From the NCBI RefSeq assembly GCF_036324505.1, contig NC_086366.1:5480927-5544926 (forward strand): a DNA stretch of 64,000 nt, in the 5' to 3' direction. The translations under genes were made by a program, and so were the position numbers. Shown here piece by piece: positions 26,418 to 63,961 of the stretch. The DNA comes from Eleginops maclovinus (lineage: Eukaryota > Chordata > Actinopteri > Perciformes > Eleginopidae). The notes beneath the pieces were generated by a model. That model saw only the letters and a list, made by a program, of their open reading frames with translations. It searched no databases and was not told where the DNA came from. Position 1 is the stretch's first letter; every line of letters begins with the position of its first letter.

Positions 26418-27196
26418 GAGATGGCCACAGCCACACAGGGTAAAACAATTACATTGCACACTCACCTTCAGTAGATTCACTTCAGCTGCAGTAAAACATG
26501 CCACTTAACACACATTTGATTCGAAGGTAAACTCTTTAGTTGATTGTAATCTGACACAGCTAACATAAGTATTTGTTTGTATTAATTACTTTCTTTGTCT
26601 TGGAGTTACCGTGTTCGTTGGAGGAGGTTACTTCCTGGTTCAGCAAAAGGTGTGGCTGAGGACTTATAAATACTGCAAGCAGCCAATTGGGACGGATTGA
26701 GACAAACCACCGGCTTCCATGTCAAAGGGGGATTTGGGTTTTGTCAGTGTCCTTTGTGTATGCTGCCAATCTTAATTGCCCCTTGGTTTCTACTTGGTTT
26801 GGCCGAGCCACTATATAGGTTCCTTGGTCTGTCATTATAGCAGATCATTTTGTTGAGTTAACACCTGTTAAGTTCATTTGAGGTATTTTCTGTTGACCTC
26901 TTTTATAGGCCAAGTTTTTTAGTAGAGAATTCTGGTTTATAATGTTCTCTTTGTACTTTGGGGTAAATTAAAAAAAAACAGTATTTTTTGGGGGAATAAA
27001 GAAACTGGGTTTTTTTATTTACCCAAAAATCCAGAGAAAAATAAACTAAGTAATGTCTGATTACAAACAACTAAAGAGTTTACCATTTGAATCAAATGTG
27101 TGTTGTTAATTTGCATGTTTTACTGCAGCTGAAGTGAATCTACTGAAGGTGTGGGTGCAATGTAATTGTTTACCCTGTGTGGCTGTGGCCATCACA
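26418..27196. mobile_element. DNA element with ~135-bp inverted repeats
   Basis: The left arm (about 26420-26552) and right arm (about 27058-27193) are reverse complements at roughly 90% by eye, sharing GATGGCCACAGCCACACAGG, CTTCAGTAGATTCACTTCAG and GTAAACTCTTTAGTTG. About 505 bp separate them. Flanking TA on both sides would fit a Tc1/mariner-type insertion, but the exact tips are unclear. There is no coding capacity. Confidence 0.75.
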
Positions 27197-27835
27197 ACTA
27201 TATAAGGAGCAAGAGTTAATCATATCAAGACAAACTTGACAAACACTTTTATCATGATCAAATGTTTCTGTTCCCCCAAAAATCCACACCTACAGGACAG
27301 TTCACACTAATGTGCAGCTTTAATAGCATAACAATATATAATAAATCGAGTTGTATTGAGTCAATACATACTCTATATTTCAGTCTGTATGAAGTAACCT
27401 TGTAATTTGCAACGATTGCTTAACTTCCAGGAAAGCTCAAGAAAATTGTACACCCGCTGCAGATAGCAAAACAGCACAGTTATATAACCATTGTTTAAAT
27501 TCTGAGAAAATAGAAGATATATATCTCTTAGATTTCCTGTTATTGACACCTTCTCCTCCTACAGCTCTCTCTGAAATTAATGGATCGTGTAGGTGTGTAT
27601 GTGTTGTATCACCAATCGACGTAATTGTGCAAACTTCTATTCATGCTTGCAAGTAAAACACATAAATCTCACGAGCTTCTGTCTCCATTCTCTTAAATTT
27701 TCCAGAATTGAATACAGTTATTTGGTTTCTGAGGAGACAATACTTTAGAGTCCAACAGCACAGGGAAAATGGAACACTTAAGACTCTACTCTTCAGCGGA
27801 ATAAATGCTTTCTGCTGTCCACTCCTTAGAAAGTG

Positions 27836-27955
27836 CTACAGTCCTCCCCTTTTATCCCCACCCCCTGCAGAGGGTCCTGGGTCAGGGAGTGTCTCACTGG
27901 CAGCTGGAGGTGACCTCTTGCCTTCCTCCTCTTGCTGTTTCCGCTCTGCTTCCTG
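27836..27955 (-). CDS. wdr49: candidate terminal exon of wdr49
   Basis: A CACCCACAG acceptor precedes 39 codons and a TAG stop. The predicted tail is charged and then low-complexity (QEAERKQQEEEGKRSPP, ending GGGDKRGGL). Phase 0 fits direct splicing from the exon ending at 29080. I do not recognise the sequence and saw no clear poly(A) signal, so this could be chance; other C-terminal exons may have been missed between 28010 and 29080. Confidence 0.35.
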   Translation of the reverse strand, partial: QEAERKQQEEEGKRSPPAASETLPDPGPSAGGGDKRGGL

Positions 27956-29079
27956 CTGTGGGTGCAGAGGTCCAGTTCTCTCCAAGCACCATTGCTCCTC
28001 CTATGTAGAGCAGTGAACACTTTATTTCTTTTATAGGAAAGCAGGTACTCTCGTATACATACTTGAGTGTTTTGATAGACCATCTTCTATCCTATCATTT
28101 ATTTTCTTTGCAGCTTTAGGTCATTGGGGCGAGTAGACAAATCCCACATCAAATGTACATTAAAGGGTCTTGAACATGACTCTCAGTGATTGTAATGGCT
28201 ATGTTAAAAGTCTGTTTCCTTGTTGATGTCGCAAATGGAGCTACTGAAATGCAAGAAACATTTCAAACTTGATCTGACAAAACAGTATTATGGTATCATA
28301 AGACAAAACAGAATGAACGTTTTGGATCAGAGCAAGATTACCACAATATTGCTTCCTTTGAATCTGCAGATTGAGTTGCTGGGGTCATGTATATTTAAGT
28401 ACTGAAACACGCAGCCTCATCTCCCTGAGGAATTCTCATCAAACTGGAGTGGGACGCTCTTTAATGCAAGTCACTGTCTCTGCATCTTCTAAAACATATT
28501 CATAATTAATAGTGTATCCTTTGATAACCTGATGTGCTGAATAAGGTCTTTATTTCCATCCTTCACCTCCGATAATGTGTGAATCCAACAATAGCTAATG
28601 CAGCGTGGCATTTTGTATGTGGGTGTACACGCATGATTGCCTTTTATTAATGCATGTTTTTCTTTAAGTTGTTGTGATTTGTAGGTCTGCGTGTGGGCCT
28701 TGTGTGTGTGTGTGTGTCAGTGTGGGCCTAAGGCAATCTGAAATGAAGCAACACTCAGCAGACACTGCCCCCGGCGAACTGAATATGGGCGTCCTTCAAC
28801 ACAAACACACACACGCCTAACCAAAGCTTGATGCTGGGTTTCACATCCATTTCGTCAACTGGATGCTACCCCCCACCAGCCTGCAGCAGAGTGGGAGGTA
28901 AAGTCTTTATTAGAGGCAGCCTGCACCACTGTTTGTTTGAACCGCAAAGATCTGAGACCATTACCTTGACAGTGTGAAACAATATCAGTGCTATGAGGTA
29001 ATAAAATCACACACGTATAGGTGAACTGAAGCTGCTGCAGTGCACTTAAATGACCTGATGTATTTGTGTGTGTGGGTAC

Positions 29080-51603
<22,524 letters not shown>

Positions 51604-52038
51604 GGTTACTCCTCCGACCTGTCAATCAATCGCCAACACACCAGACAAGGACAGTTATAAAGGACTCAATACAAAATAATAGATTGCCGCATCTCGAGGT
51701 GTAACATGATGCAAGATGTTCCCTGCTGGAGTAATCCCATACCTCTCCGATACTTTCTATAGCTGTTCCTCAGCGGGTTGTCATAAGGCGGCTCAGCGAC
51801 AGCAACTCTTTTGTTGACTCTCTTTCACCCTACCGAAACATGTCCTTGTTGAATAAGGTCTTCTCATTTTCAACATATCATCTCCCCTCTGCTCAGCTTT
51901 CAAAGAGGGGTGAATGAGTTCCCCCAAAGAGGAGGCGGCAGGCTGCCAAAGCAAGTCTCTGTTATCTCAGGTAATGTGAAAGAAAATACTGGTGTCTGGT
52001 AGAGCAGCAGGAATAAAAGGTAGGGTGTGTTAAATTAG

Positions 52039-52149
<111 letters not shown>

Positions 52150-52853
52150 TTGGTGATTAAAGGAGTGTTTGAGGTCTGAGAGATAAAAGTCGACAATCTC
52201 TGTCCTTTTTTTAATTCCAGCCCGACAAAAACGGTTACGAGACAAATTCACTGGAAGTGGCGTCAAACTGAGTGGAGATTTAGATGACAGGGTGTGTAGT
52301 GAAAGGAAAAAAACAACGCTTTGCTGCAGCTATTGTGTTTTTATACCTCTTATTATCTGCAGTATGATCTTGATATGATCCACAGCTTTACTTACAGTGT
52401 CAGCAAGTATTAGACTGCAGCAACAGATATGTTTATACTCAAAGACTGATGCCAGCTGCTGACATAGAACCAGTCGGCATTTCTTCATTTATTACGAACT
52501 ACATTTTTGAAATAACTCTCCCAACCCTGGTATTAAGACAAAAGCTGTAAAAAAAAACAATGGCTTCCTTACAGTTAGCAAATAAAACACACATAAGTTG
52601 GCTAGCTTCTTGACGTCCAGTCAACTCTATCCAAACTGTCACAGCTGGATTTCTGTCTGGGGTTTATTAAAGTTGCACAAAGTATTATCCACTGCAGTCA
52701 AACTGTCCAAAAAGCTGCAATGACGGGCTTCTGGCCCGGCAACATCACTGTTAAGTTAGCTGTAGCTTTTCAGCCCTTACAGTGTGTACAAATGCTTCAG
52801 AGTAGCAGGTTTTTAATCATGAAATAGATATTTCACTTATACATAGATATATC

Positions 52854-53129
52854 TTTAAGGAGGACATATTCTGCTCCTTTCCAGGTTCATAATTGTATTT
52901 TGTGTCTCCACTGGGACATGTCTCTATGCTTTAATGTTCAAAAAGCTCTTCTTTTTTTTCTCATACTGCCTGTGCTGCAGCACCTTGTTTCACCCTCTGT
53001 CTGAAACCAGAGATCAGTCTGCTCTGATTGGTTAGCTGACTTGTGATTGGTCAGCCCCTTAGAGATGTCCCGCCCCTTAGCCTATCACACAGGAGAGGGA
53101 ACCCCCCAAAAAGCATAATGGGGCCCTTC
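52854..53129 (+). mobile_element. TTAA-flanked MITE, copy 9 (3' deleted)
   Basis: Begins TTTAAGGAGGACATATTCTG and ends AAGCATAATGGGGCCC. The segment with AGCCAATAG and the CRE-like site is missing. It lies in the first wdr49 intron. Confidence 0.76.
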
Positions 53130-53158
53130 AATATCTTGGCTTATATCTGTATATATGC

Positions 53159-53215
53159 AATGGTGGTAAATAACTAAGTACATTTACTCAAGTACTGCCG
53201 TTTATACTTCTACAT
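53159..53215. mobile_element. hAT-type repeat fragment
   Basis: Contains AACTAAGTACATTTACTCAA, the conserved end of the same repeat family as 4624-5266 and 54078-54411. It lies in the first wdr49 intron next to MITE copy 9. Confidence 0.5.
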
Positions 53216-53303
53216 ATCAGAAGGAAATACTACAACACACACAAACTACCCAATCTTATCATATCTTGAAGCTGAAGAGACATTGAATGTAATCCAAACT
53301 TAC

Positions 53304-53540
53304 CAAGACGGCCAATTTCCACCTCCCGGTCCACAACGGGTCTCCACGAAAAACTTCCCCGAGCTTTGAAGTGTTAAAACATCCTTTCTTAATTGTATGA
53401 CATTTCAAACAAATCCCCAAACTCTGATTGGTCCATCCTGGCCGAGCTTGTGTCCGAACCGCAGGAGAGTCTTTGTGAGTTTGGAGGTTTGTCTTGAACC
53501 AGCGAGAAGCAATCAACGCTTGCAGACACACACACTGACA
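53304..53540 (-). other. wdr49: probable 5' untranslated first exon of wdr49
   Basis: A clean GTAAGT donor (minus strand, ending at 53303) closes an open stretch that splices to the start-codon exon at 51618. The reading frame happens to stay open across the junction, so an extended N-terminus is possible, but the open stretch shows no similarity to anything I recognise. The upper limit is an estimate. A candidate X-box lies at 53679-53691. Confidence 0.45.
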
Positions 53541-53599
53541 CACACCCAGAGAGAGTTAACCAACTGTCCCCAGCAGCCCAGACAGTGGCAGAGGCCATG

Positions 53600-53603
<4 letters not shown>

Positions 53604-53638
<35 letters not shown>
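53604..53638 (+). repeat. (CA)n microsatellite next to the wdr49 start region
   Basis: About 17 units. Together with 53744-53817 it brackets the candidate X-box. Confidence 0.95.
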
Positions 53639-53642
<4 letters not shown>

Positions 53643-53678
53643 CTTTTATTATCCCTCACTCTCAAAGACTCCGGCGAA

Positions 53679-53691
53679 GTTTCCTGGCAAC
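53679..53691 (-). promoter_or_regulatory. candidate RFX X-box upstream of wdr49
   Basis: The minus strand reads GTTGCCAGGAAAC: half-sites GTTGCC and GGAAAC separated by one base, close to the X-box consensus with a short spacer. It lies upstream of the presumed first wdr49 exon, in a 105-bp island between a (CA)n tract (53604-53638) and a (GT)n tract (53744-53817). Confidence 0.5.
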
Positions 53692-53741
53692 CAAGTAGTC
53701 AAAAAGAGTTGTTTGTGCCCTGTATGTAACAGAGTGTGTAC

Positions 53742-53743
<2 letters not shown>

Positions 53744-53817
<74 letters not shown>
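53744..53817 (+). repeat. (GT)n microsatellite
   Basis: About 36 units, in opposite sense to 53604-53638. Confidence 0.96.
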
Positions 53818-53820
<3 letters not shown>

Positions 53821-54077
53821 TGACTTCTATTCAGAGATTAGGCACTGGAGAGAAGATAATCTGTGTGAGGTATAATTACACATGCACTCCATGGCTACGG
53901 AAACACAATTCACAGGAACATTAGTATTCTACTGCCACTCATAAAAGTGTTTGTGCATTGTAGCGAGAACAAAAGTGGCGATGTGAACAAAAATAAAACA
54001 CACAGCGGCAGAGCTTTACGGTGCCGTTAAAATGCCTTTCAGAGGACTTCCTGTAGGCCACACTCACTACCAAAAAT

Positions 54078-54411
54078 CAGTGGTGGAAAGTGACTCAAGT
54101 TTTGTACTTTTTTGACTTATGTGGGCTTTACTTAAGCATTTCCATTTAATGCTGCTTTATAGTTTTACTCCACCACATTTATTTTGACACTGTTATGTTT
54201 TATAAATAAAAACATATGCTTATATGATATAATGCAGTATTGTTGTCCACTCTTGACAAACTACAATAATAAAATGCTCTTACATGCACAATAACAATAT
54301 TAATACTGGAAAAAAGGTCCATTCTAAATCCTGAGTACTTTAATTTTGATAATATTGAGCTGATAATACTGAAATATTATTCTGAAATGGGACATTGGGA
54401 ATAATTTGTAC
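54078..54411. mobile_element. older hAT-type repeat, left part
   Basis: Begins CAGTGGTGGAAAGTGACTC and continues with TTTTACTCCACCACATTTA. The sequence is interrupted at 54411 by the complete hAT element and resumes at 55773-55880 (TACTTCCAATTATATTTTGA). Confidence 0.65.
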
Positions 54412-55772
54412 CAGTGGCGGGCCGTGCATTTCACACCTAGGCCTTCAGTGATATCCTACACAGTCCTACCTGAATTATTCCACCTCTTAATGCCATCATT
54501 ATGACGCCATGGCTCTAGAAACTATACATTTAGACAGAAACGCAGTATAACCGGGCGTTGCATCACATTAACATAGTCAAGTACAACAGAGTTATATTAA
54601 TATTTCTGAAGCATTTATAATCAATACATCAGCATTTACAGTTAACTTAATTAATCAGATTATCTGACAAACCGCTCCTTGACACCTGTGTCTGTCACAT
54701 AACGCAGGACAAGTGCCAGCTGTGCTACATTACCCACATCTGACGTCTCGTCCACCATAACAGCGACAAAGGGTGCTTTTTTAATCTTCATTTTGATCTC
54801 TTCTCCCATCACTTCAGCAATAGCATTAATCAGGTCGTTTTGTATTTTGCCTGACGTCCCAGTAAACATGTTGTTTGTGTACAGGTGGTAATGCAAATCT
54901 GTGTTGTTCTCAGCAAGAAAAGAAAGAAGCTCCACGTAGTTTCCTCTGTTTCTGGACTCGGCGCTTTCATCGTGTCCCATAAATGAAAGTTCCTGTTTAC
55001 CGATCAGTTGCAAATACCAGGCATTCCCGGCAGTACAATTTGCAGTGCCTCTCGGAGGCTGTGAGCCAGGGGTACCGCTCGTAGTTTCCCTGCTGTGCTA
55101 GGCTCGCTAGCGTTGGAGTTGGTCGTTCCCTTCTCAAGATGTGTAGCTTTACTAGAAAAGTTCGTTTTGAAAATGGCGTTGTAATTATATCTTCGACCAA
55201 ATTGATCTCTTCTCCTCCTTCAGCCATTGTGGGTTGAAAAAAATAGCTTGTAGAAATCTACACAAATTAGCTCGCTCAAGTTCTAGTTCTGTTTGCTAGC
55301 TTTGCCCATAGACTGTATGGCTCTGCCTACTGCCTAGCTCTGCCTCTCAATAGTGCGTATCCAATCAGAAGATGTGCACGTGCTAACGTTAGCGTACGCC
55401 TGCTAGCTGGCCCGTTGTCGCCACCTAGAAATCTGATTGGTTAACGCCACAGTTTTGTTTGCGTTCACTTTAAGCTACAGGCGCCCGCACTGTTGATTCT
55501 GAAGGCCTAAGGGCAGATTTCTTTGACCCTAGCAACACATTATGGCTGAAATATGATTGGATAAAAGCTCTAACATAAAGGCCAGCCCTCCAAATCTCGT
55601 TCTGAGGCTGGAAGCAGCGCAGCCAAGACGAACGCTATAAAATGAAGAGAATAGACTATGGGGAATAATTCAATACGTATTTGTGGAAAAAATATATCAA
55701 AATTTAATTTACATTCTGATGATGTTTAGGCCAGCAGAGAAGGCCTTGCTGGCCCTGACGGCCCACCACTGA
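54412..55772 (-). mobile_element. complete but defective hAT transposon with 8-bp target duplication
   Basis: The 1361-bp element has terminal inverted repeats CAGTGGCGGGCCGT and (inverted right end) CAGTGGTGGGCCGT, flanked by a perfect 8-bp duplication ATTTGTAC at 54404-54411 and 55773-55780. The TIR type, the 8-bp duplication and the coding remnant all fit the hAT superfamily. It is inserted into an older hAT-type repeat. Confidence 0.9.
54660..55227 (-). pseudogene. hAT-type transposase remnant (frame-broken, truncated)
   Basis: Two open frames that overlap by 17 bp and are in different frames. The first (55227-54997) starts MAEGGEEINLVEDI and contains YPWLTASERHCKLYCRECLV, a TTF-type zinc-finger start. 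The second (55013-54660) contains KQELSFMGHDESAES and AVMVDETSDVGNVAQL, the DUF4371/RNase-H-like part of hAT (ZMYM-like) transposases. The stretch normally between them is lost and the C-terminal catalytic part is absent, so it cannot encode an active enzyme. Confidence 0.82.
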
Positions 55773-55879
55773 TTTGTACTTTTTTTGTACTTCCAATTAT
55801 ATTTTGATGCAAATACGTTTGTACGTTTACTCAATTACAATTAAATTAAAGACCTTTGAATTGTATTTTTACTCAAGTT

Positions 55880-56160
55880 AATATGGTTGCTGAGTGGTGC
55901 AACACACACTTACTGTTTTATTATTCAGTCTGCAGGGACCTCGGCTTTGAACCAAAGGGTCGCCGGTTCACGTCCCGAGCGGAACAAGAAGTTACGGGGT
56001 GTGGACTTGGTACTGGAGGGGTGTCAGTTCACCTCCTGGGCCCTGCAGAGGTGCCCTTGAGCAAGGCATCGAACCCCCAACTGCTCCCTGGCGCCGGCGA
56101 GACTGGCAGCCTTCGCTCTGGCACTTTTCCAGATGCAAGTGCACGTGTGCAACCTACAAA
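55880..56160 (+). mobile_element. tRNA-derived SINE
   Basis: Box A-like TGGTTGCTGAGTGGTGCA and box B GGTTCACGTCC (55965-55975), then GTTCACCTCCTGGGCCCTGC and GTGCCCTTGAGCAAGGCATC, the same body as the 33084 copy. Confidence 0.75.
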
Positions 56161-56410
56161 AAAAACAGTAGTGTGTATAAATTGTGTGTCTACTGTAGGA
56201 AATGTTCTTTTATTCGAAGCCCAGGAGTCGATTTAAAAGAAAACGAAGTGAAGCTCATCTTATAGGTTATAATAGGAGTATTTAATAAAAGGATGCAGCA
56301 AGCGTTGAGTAAAGTAGTAAAGTTTCACAGCTGTGGCTGTTATAGAACCATCCCTTTCCGGTCATAAAATAAACAACTTCGAAATAAGACGTGCTCCGGT
56401 CTCGTGCTCT

Positions 56411-56500
56411 CATTGGTTGGTAGCGGGGGGGGGGGGGACTCTTCTATTGGCTGAAGTCGTCGGGGGCGGGTCCTCCTATGACGTCACAGTCGCCATCTTG
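56411..56500 (+). promoter_or_regulatory. CpG-type promoter candidate with no assigned gene
   Basis: Within 90 bp: two CCAAT-box complements (CATTGGTTGG at 56411, CTATTGGCTG at 56444), a G-tract, a GC box (GGGGGCGGG at 56462), a perfect CRE (TGACGTCA at 56479-56486) and a YY1-type CCATCTTG (56493-56500). The order suggests plus-strand initiation near 56500, though a strong minus-strand donor (GTGAGC near 56520) also lies close by. No coding exon was recognised on either strand. Confidence 0.55.
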
Positions 56501-56989
56501 TTAGCGATGTCCTGAAGCGCTCACCTACGATATTCTATTATGCAATCCTTCTGAGGTTTATCAGTTATTAAACGCGCAATAGTATCATTACAGCATCAAT
56601 GAGTGAGAGATAGAGGCGGTGTGTTTAGTATGTAACTCCACTCGTCCTTCTCCTTCTACTCATATATACAATACAATATTAGCTATATGCTATCTGAGGC
56701 TAAAAACAACAATACTACCGGAATTGGACAAATATGATCCGTCCTGAAACAGTGAATAATCTTTTAATGTTCCGTTTCAATATATTGATTATTTCTAACA
56801 GTACTAAAAATGCATGTGCATGGTTGCATCTACCTGTGTGTGGTTAATGTATGCATGTAAAACACAGTGAACACAGCATTTCCCTCTAGGGGGATTAATA
56901 AAGGTTCATCTTATTTTAACAATGTGATCTCATGATTCCTTAAGATTTCATAATCCCCAACAGTCACCAAGTGCTCCGGTCCCAGCTGT

Positions 56990-57206
56990 GTGCGTCACTT
57001 TGTAGTGTCAACGTCTCCGCTTAGTTTTTGCAGCACTTTTGGTAAATGCTGTACATGTGTTGTCAAGTTGGTGAAGATGTTTCTTCATTTGCATGTGTTT
57101 TGGTACATTTGAGTTTTAATATCGGCATCGTTTCTGAAGCTGAAGCGTGTTTCTCATAATGGAACTCTTTTGGGCCGTTGTAGCACGTTAGCACCTGTCG
57201 GCCACC
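56990..57206. mobile_element. GGTGGCCGACAGGTG-type MITE, copy B (one end only)
   Basis: The right end GCACCTGTCGGCCACC is intact, with AGTTGGTGAAGATGTTTCTT inside. The left half is missing. Confidence 0.65.
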
Positions 57207-58550
57207 GAAGATAAAAGACATGAGTACTTCTTCCAAAGCTGCAAAAAATGAGGAAGAACTAACTGAGTCAAATAGATGTGTTTAAGCATGAATGCACACA
57301 ACAGTTTTATACATCCAACGCAGATATGATCGTCTCCCTCGCCCCCTGCTGCTTCAGTGGCCACGACCCAATCCCCGCGAGTGACTTAATGGCCTGGAAT
57401 AACTTGAATTAGCTGATTACAGCGGTCTTCAGTGGTGACAGGATCAGAAAATTAGGTCTCAGCAATTTCAATAATAAAGCTTTAAAAAAATTAAAACTAT
57501 CACAATTGGATTACAGTGGTGCATGTATGGGAGCCCCAAAAATAGCCCCACCACAAATCCACCATGGAAAATCCACTATTATACAGGGAGAAGAATGAAG
57601 ACGCTGGAATATGAAGGGGGGAGGTGCATGCAGAGAAAGAAGAACACAAGGGCAACTGAGTGGAAATGAAACACTTTGATACAACAGACCCACTTCTGAA
57701 AATCTTTCTGACGTGACAGAACTAGTTCATTATTAATAAAAAACAAAAATGCCTCTTCAACACTCTTTTCATGACTCTTATTTAAGAGTTTTCATTTGAT
57801 TCAAGGAATGTGCCATGGCCATGTCACTTAAGAGAAAGAGAAATGATAACGATTCACAACTATTTGTGTAAACTTAGTTAAGATCGAATTGAAATACATT
57901 TTGAATCATTTCTTTACCTCAAGATTTTTGCAACTCTGATCACCTTTGATTAAAAAAGGTCTTCTTTTATATAGTAAATACACACTGAAAGCAAAGACAA
58001 ATACTTCTCTCACTAAAGTAAAAAAGTAAGACAGACGAGTGGGTGAGTTCACCTTAAGAGGTTGTGTTTATGATGCACTGGGTGAATATTACAGAACAAA
58101 GAAAGCAAACACAGAAAACATCTGGAACGGTTCTCCAGGTATTGGTTTCTTGACAGATCGAAATTGAACATGATGCTGATAGTACATGATGCCACCAGAT
58201 ACATCAAGATTATATTCACAATAAAAACAGAATAAAAATGGTCTAACAACAGATAAAATACACAATAACGTGAGAGTTAAAGTGCAGAAATGTGGGAATG
58301 TGTAAGGTTTTTAAATGTTATGCGCTTTTAAAGCACATTGGAAATGATTACTTCTTTCCTAAACTTTTCGCTGAACAGAGAGGGTAATATATATATAAAG
58401 AAATATCGACTCAAGATCTTGATAAAAGAAAAACATAAAAGAGAGAGTTAGAAATCCCCGACAATTACCGTCAACTTGATTCGCTTTGAACCTCAAACTA
58501 CCTGATCTTCCCTCAAAGCTGCAGAATTATAAATGATACAGCCCAAAATA

Positions 58551-58552
<2 letters not shown>

Positions 58553-58583
<31 letters not shown>
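58553..58583 (+). repeat. (GT)n microsatellite in the pdcd10 3' UTR
   Basis: About 15 units. In the mRNA it is (CA)n beginning 12 nt after the stop codon. Confidence 0.95.
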
Positions 58584-58584
<1 letters not shown>

Positions 58585-58595
58585 TTCCAGCGTCG

Positions 58596-62838
<4,243 letters not shown>

Positions 62839-63961
62839 CTGCAAGTTGTAAACACAGACACACAAACATAAGACAGTAGCGAAACCATAACACACACACA
62901 GCTTTGCTCTTATCATGGACTCTCTTCTGCCCTGAAATGTAATTCTGCAGAAAGTACATACAAGCCTGACATCCTGCAATATCAGAGGAAGACAGTGTGT
63001 TATTGTATTGTGTAAAGCCGTGTTGAGTCCGTCCATCTGCAGAAAAGTCTTTTCCATTCCTCTGGGCTGATATTCTGGTATTACAGAGCTTGTCAGGACT
63101 TTAAACTATAAGCACTGTCTGTCTATATAAACACTGTGCACTATTTTCTCAGACAAACTTTAACAGGAGTGGGAAATAATCACAATTTCTGAAACTTTTT
63201 CAGAACTACACCTCACAGAGCAGGGAACAATAACGAAACAAAGACATGTCGACCTAAAATCTGATGAAACAACATAAAAGACAGGTAAAAAATCCACACT
63301 GAAAGCCACAGATTTATAGATTAAAAGGCCGAAATATAAAAATCTCTTTACAAATTACAAAGCTTCATATTCTCTAACAGAAATAACAGTATCAACACTT
63401 AATGGGTTTAAATTAAAGTAATTCCTCTGACACTGCACTCCCACATAAATAGCTTTCAAGTATTTCAATCATCGACTTTGTCTCAAGCTCCGAGGATCAA
63501 ATATAACATATGGTAAAAAATAAAAGTAAAGACATCAGATGAACGATAAGCTGACACAAATTGATATCATTTGTGGAAAACTGCTGTTTTTTTATTTTTT
63601 ATGTCTATATTTGAGTATAGACAGACCATAAATAAGAGAGAAAAATTGGCCACCAGGGTCCCCTCAGAAAATGTATGCCAAACGTACAGTGCTCGCCAAT
63701 TCTTAAACACTGTTGTCTATAAGGAACAGAGAAATAAAGTGTCCTCTCAAGCACAAATGGAATTGTTTCCAAACAAATTCAAATCTATTGGTATGCTATG
63801 CATTTGATAAATATAGCTAATTGTTTTGTTTAAAGTGTTGTTGTCACTTTTGACGTAACCTTTGTACCTCTTGTGTTGTTTAATACCCTGTGTGTGTGCC
63901 ATGTTTCAAGCATATTTGTACATCATTTTGAATGCCAAGCTAGAAATCAGGACTTGCTTAC

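Larger units (their letters stand above)
53830..58595. other. spacer between wdr49 and pdcd10
   Basis: It contains a hAT remnant (54078-54411 and 55773-55880) interrupted by a complete hAT element, a tRNA-type SINE, a CpG-type promoter candidate (56411-56500) and a MITE-like repeat (56990-57206). From 57210 to 58550 only AT-rich sequence was seen; part of it is pdcd10 3' UTR or downstream sequence. Confidence 0.5.

Noticed and set aside
55856..56236. 126-residue open frame, plus strand
   Set aside because: It runs through the tRNA-derived SINE and its flanks.
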